From Oxytricha trifallax (lineage: Eukaryota; Ciliophora; Spirotrichea; Sporadotrichida; Oxytrichidae): 64,000 nucleotides of DNA. Location: assembly GCA_000711775.1 (NCBI GenBank), contig ARYC01000639.1:1-64000 (forward strand), written 5' to 3'. Below, piece after piece: positions 59,885 through 64,000 of the stretch (the first letter of the stretch is position 1; each line of letters begins with the position of its first letter). Both the position numbers and the translations under genes were made by a program. The notes under the pieces were generated by a model, which worked only from the letters and a program-made list of their open reading frames with translations, was not told the origin of the DNA and ran no database searches.

Positions 59885-62391
59885 GTGGGCTTCGTGAAAA
59901 ACCCCTTATCTGTTCGTGAGTTCCATGACTTTTCCTGTTAGCTCCGCCATAACGTTAATAATGGTCATATGGTCGTTCTTCTTCGATGAGATTGAAGATT
60001 ATTCCTGTTATGTATTCAAGCGAGGATTATTGGTCTTGAGACCCCTTCTGATTGGATTAGTATTTGATCCGTGTATGTAAGCAATTTATAAGCATCAGGG
60101 TCATCATTTATAATCCCCAACCTAGGTGGGATGTATCTCCTAGTCCGATTTGATTTGTCATTAGTTGGAACCATTCTTAAGGATCCCCAGTGTCTACGTC
60201 TTAATTTTCAAGGACTAGTAGAACTTTAGTTTTATCTAGTCTACTCCAGCAAAGTAAATTTTGGTAGATAATGGGGATTTTTAGGATATCTTTGGTAAGG
60301 CTTAGTCCAAAGGATTACCATTCCTGTTTTTATGAGAGGTCTAAATCCGAGTCCACATTGGTAGGGAGAGTCATTTAGATTATTTTTCCCATGTTCTTAA
60401 TCTCAGTCTCAGTCCAGTGCTGCTCTGTGATTTTACCTTTTATGTCTTTGGCTTCTTTTACTATTATTTTGGGGGGGTCTAAGTCGGTGGCAGAAATTTT
60501 TCGAAAACCTAAGTCGGTGGCAACATTAATTTTTCAAAATTCACCAAAATCCTAAGTCGGTGGCATTATAAAATTTTTTTCTATTTCCAATTGGGAATCA
60601 ATAAGTACCTCAATATATATGAAAATTTTATCACAGAAAGTTAATCAATCTCCATCATAACAACTTAGACATTTGACGGACACAGTTTAACATATAAAAT
60701 AAATTAGAATTCATAAATAATTTGTATCCCTTTATCAAATAATTTTAAATAAAAATATAACTATATAAATATCAATGAAATATTATCACATTGACAATTA
60801 GTGTATAACATACTTCGATTTTAATTTTTTCAAAATATCATTATTTTTCAATGTGATAATATTTCATTGATATTTATATAGTTATATTTTTATTTAAAAT
60901 TATTTGATAAAGGGATACAAATTATTTATGAATTCTAATTTATTTTATATGATAAACTGTGTCCGTCAAATGTCTAAGCTGTTATGATGGAGATTGATTA
61001 ACTTTCTGTGATAAAATTTTCATATATATTGAGGTACTTATTGATTCCCAATTGGAAAAAGAAAAAAATTTTATTATGCCACCGACTTAGGATTTTGGTG
61101 AATTTTGAAAAATTAATGTTGCCACCGACTTAGGTTTTCGAAAAATTTCTGCCACCGACTTAGACCCCCCCCCCCTATTTTTCTAATTATTTAATAGTAA
61201 GTGCGTCACAGAATAAATTTCTAGGTTATTCGAGTTGCGCACTTTAATTTTTGAATTTTTCTTCTTAGCCATAAGGTTGATTGTTATGGAAATCTTGTGA
61301 CATCTCTATTTCTTGAGTGTTGGGTTTTGTGGAGTTTTAGGAATGGCTAGTGCCTTCTTGAATATTCGTGGTGATTAGCTGTTCTTTATCTAATGTTTCG
61401 AAAACTTCTACCAGTCTTATTAGTACCATGTTTTATTTAAGTGATTGAGGAATGGTAAAAATCTAGCCTAGATCAGCTGTGTTGAAAACTAACCTTGAGT
61501 GCCATTCTTTCATATTTAGTACCCTCTCGATGTTTGAATAGTTGGAGAATTCTAAGCAGATGGCTGTTGTGATGGTTTAAATGATGGTTAGTTAGATCTA
61601 TAGAATACTGTTTCTTTGAAATTACTATCTCTTGTGTTCTAGATCTAGAGTAAAGTATAGGTCATATAGTTCTTATTTAGTAGTCACATTTATCTTAGTA
61701 GCTGATAGTTTGGTGAAGAAGTGTCTCTGAAGAGTGACGATGTGTCTTATATTGTAGGAATACATTTGATTTGGGAAAAATTAAATAAATCAAAATTAAT
61801 AATAATTAAATTCGTGGCAGTTAACTTTCTTCTAAAACCGTTGAAAATAGGTACTTGTTCGATAGAGAATTCAAAATCAGCTGGACTTTACTATTGGCGG
61901 TACCCCTCTATCGCATTCCCAGAGCGAGATAACTCGACTTTAATTTTGACGAAAAAATCAATTAAGCAAATCACCAAAAATTAAAGTCGAGTTATCTCGC
62001 TGTGGGAATGCGATAGAGGGGTACCGCCAATAGTAAAGTCCAGCTGATATTGAATTCTCTATCGAACAAGTACCATATTGTCAGGGTTTCAAGAAAGTTA
62101 ACTGCCACGAATTTAATTATTATTAATTTTGATTTATTTAATTTTTCCCAAATCAAATGTATTCCTACAATAGTTTCATTGAAGAAATCAATCAATTAGA
62201 TTTGGCTCTCCCTTGAGATGTTTTTAAGCCCTTTATTGTGGACTTGATATACCCCCTAAATGATTAATCTTAAATATCTTTTAGGGATGGTTCTTATGAA
62301 GTTTAGGTTCTCCATAAGTTCAGGGTTCTTCTTGATTGCCTTGTTGAGGAAGTAGATCATTCGTACCCTCAGAACAAGTTTCAATCTAATT
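59885..62391 (-). CDS. Unrecognised coding region (minus), split by two fold-back elements
   Basis: Minus-strand coding character throughout, excluding the two inserts. The 5' part (62391-62171) reads MIYFLNKAIKKNPELMENLN and IPKRYLRLIIQGVYQVHNKG. The middle (61751-61176) reads KQELYDLYFTLDLEHKRQ and MKEWHSRLVFNTADLGQIFT. The 3' part (60470-59885) is open for about 195 codons (LDKTKVLLVLENQDVDTGDP). The upstream edge (ATTAAATTAG then ATTGAAAC) resembles a splice acceptor or segment boundary. No family recognised; it may be a gene whose inserts are eliminated in the somatic nucleus, or an old element. Confidence 0.5.
60471..61175. mobile_element. 705-bp fold-back G-run MITE
   Basis: Arms of about 325 bp (60471-60794 and 60849-61175) are near-perfect inverted repeats around a 54-bp loop. 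It begins with a G-run and ends with a C-run, and each arm carries three CTAAGTCGGTGGCA-type motifs near its tip. Flanks carry TATTTT on both sides (60465-60470, 61176-61181), a likely target duplication. Non-coding. Confidence 0.9.
61752..62170. mobile_element. 419-bp fold-back element with TA target duplication
   Basis: Arms begin TTGTAGGAATACATTTGATT and pair almost perfectly (about 61752-61935 with 61985-62170). TA is present on both sides. The stretch TTGATTTGGGAAAAAT followed by GTGGCAGTTAACTTTC resembles the tip of the Rep element (TTGATTTGGAAAAATA...GTGGCAATTAACTTTT). ORFs within the arms are mirror artefacts. Confidence 0.9.
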
Positions 62392-62399
62392 TAATATTT

Positions 62400-64000
62400 C
62401 ATATTTTAATTTATATTTATTATTTTTGTTCTGTAACATATCAACTTTTAATATATTTTTATATATTACTGTAGATTTCGATAAACTAGTAGAGAACACT
62501 CAATTGATTGAAGTAGTTGTTGTTTAAATAAAGGAAAATGAGAGATTCTTGTGATATTCCTAAAAATGTATAGTCTAAAACATTACAAATTAATTATTTT
62601 GTATGTATATGATTTTAATTATTAAAAAAACATGAAATAACTACATTAGATAAATAGCTTTACACAGGAAAAATGAATCAATTATCATTATAATGGCTTT
62701 TCACGGACTACAAAGCAGCTAAATTAATGAGGATATCTGCTTATATTTATTGGCAGGCACTTAATTGATATAAATTGATAAATTGCTACAGTAGTTATTT
62801 AATTAAAGGTAAAAACACTAAAAATCTATATAATTTTAGAAAGGGAAAGGACTCATGATAAAATGAAGAGAAAAAGATTCAAAATTTATGCTTAATTAAC
62901 CTTTGAAAATTCTTATTCTTAAATATATGTTTATAATATAATGACACACATTATTTAATCATAATCTCTATGAAATTATCATACCCAGGCCTTTGATTAT
63001 GAGCTTAAGCAATTGTTGTGTATTTATCAAGGAATGGCCTTAATCAACCCTATAATTAGCATAATTTAGCATCAACTCATAACATGAACTTACTCTTGAT
63101 CAACTGAAATAGGAAGAAACACAATAAAACATAAAAGTTATTTAGCACATTATGATAGAATTTTGACTATATATTTAAATTTATAACAAATATATGCTCT
63201 CAATGATTGATATATCTGAAAGACATCGCGGTATAAGTGGGACCTATTTAATCGTATTAAGTTGTGGATAAGTGCAGGGTAACCATTCCACACAGAATAT
63301 CTAGGATTATGAAATGGTTCTTTTCAGGAGCATAAATAAAGCCTGTCAAATCTATAGAAACAGTAATATTTACGAAGGATGATATTATCATAACAGTTAT
63401 AAAAAATCAATTATAGTTATCTTATAGTGATCAAATTTATTTTTCAATTTAATTCAATAAAAGAACATATTTATTTAATGTTAATTGAAATATGATATAA
63501 TCTTAATCTCTTGAAAAAATTAAACCAGATTAAAAAACTGTCAAATTCTATAAATCAAATTAATGCTTCAGATCTCTTTTTTGTTTAAGTAAATGATTAT
63601 TTTTCTAACCATTTAATGTGAGTAAACTTAAGAGTTTAAGGCTTTAACTGAACTAAGAATATGCAAAGCTTGTTGATACTCTTTATTTTTTAAACTAAAG
63701 GAATTTTGGCAACTAACAAGTGATTTATAATTATTAATTCATGAATTAAATCTATATTTACAACTAGCAACTATTAATTATTATGTAATGATAAGTTACT
63801 TTAATTAAGAGATTCTCATACTTTTCTGCTTTTTTATGATAAAATTATCCCGAATTTATTTACTTATTTGCTTTACCAGATAATTTATCATTTTTATTGA
63901 AAATATTCCATATAAGAACAGGGACAATGAGAAGGAAATTATTTATTTTTGAATTAAATAGCAGTTTAACTGATGACCATAATATCCGATCAGATTAAGA
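62400..64000. other. AT-rich germline DNA
   Basis: No gene or element recognised. A slightly GC-richer patch at 63180-63370 has no convincing ORF. Confidence 0.4.

Noticed and set aside
61721-62195. Two near-identical ORFs on opposite strands
   Set aside because: They are mirror images produced by the arms of the fold-back element, with host coding sequence at the edges.
1-64000. CRISPR arrays, bacterial promoters or ribosome binding sites
   Set aside because: The genetic code, introns and TBE elements show a ciliate nucleus; no spaced direct-repeat array exists.

Overview
The window looks like germline (micronuclear) DNA of a spirotrich ciliate of the Oxytricha/Sterkiella/Stylonychia group. 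Three elements of about 4.1 kb end in C4A4-type telomere repeats inside a long inverted repeat. They carry the gene set of TBE (telomere-bearing element) transposons, which are germline-limited in Oxytricha. Protein-coding stretches make sense only if UAA and UAG are read as Gln and UGA alone is the stop. All reading frames below use that code, so standard-code ORFs cut real genes into pieces. No tRNA, rRNA or CRISPR array was recognised.

Layout. 1-8847: a divergent pair of intron-bearing genes, a very large minus-strand gene with a Q/N-rich C-terminal part and a plus-strand IS630/Tc1-type DDE transposase, followed by an array of TTGACCAC repeats. 9.8-17.8 kb: AT-rich germline DNA with one decayed coding relic and a few small UGA-free ORFs. 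17851-21943: TBE copy A. 22-28 kb: decayed coding relics, one with a C48/Ulp1-like protease motif, and small ORFs. 28010-32249: a diverged TBE relative without telomeric ends. It carries a DDE transposase, a 22K-like protein and, in place of the TBE kinase gene, a zinc-finger protein with an MT-A70 methyltransferase domain whose DPPW motif is replaced by DNLR. 32.8-34.2 kb: a coiled-coil gene followed by an internal G4T4 block. 37127-41271: TBE copy B, with a diverged zinc-finger/kinase gene. 43793-50594: a Rep/SF3-helicase element with about 306-bp inverted repeats, each holding TAATATTAC; TBE copy C sits in its right repeat and itself contains a 503-bp G-run MITE. 50.6-59.8 kb: AT-rich DNA with a frame-broken importin-beta fragment and small ORFs. 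59.88-62.39 kb: an unrecognised minus-strand coding region split by two fold-back elements. The remainder is AT-rich and unassigned.

How the parts fit. TBE transposase binds and cuts the inverted ends, and in Oxytricha TBE transposases are known to act in developmental DNA elimination. The 22K and zinc-finger/kinase proteins are conserved partners of unproven role. The MT-A70-bearing relative suggests that the accessory zinc-finger gene can acquire different enzymatic modules. The most notable items are this element, the Rep element with an origin-like nonamer in its ends, and two MITEs that share a G-run tip plus triplicated subterminal motifs. Macronuclear-destined segments cannot be proven here because pointers need the somatic genome for comparison.
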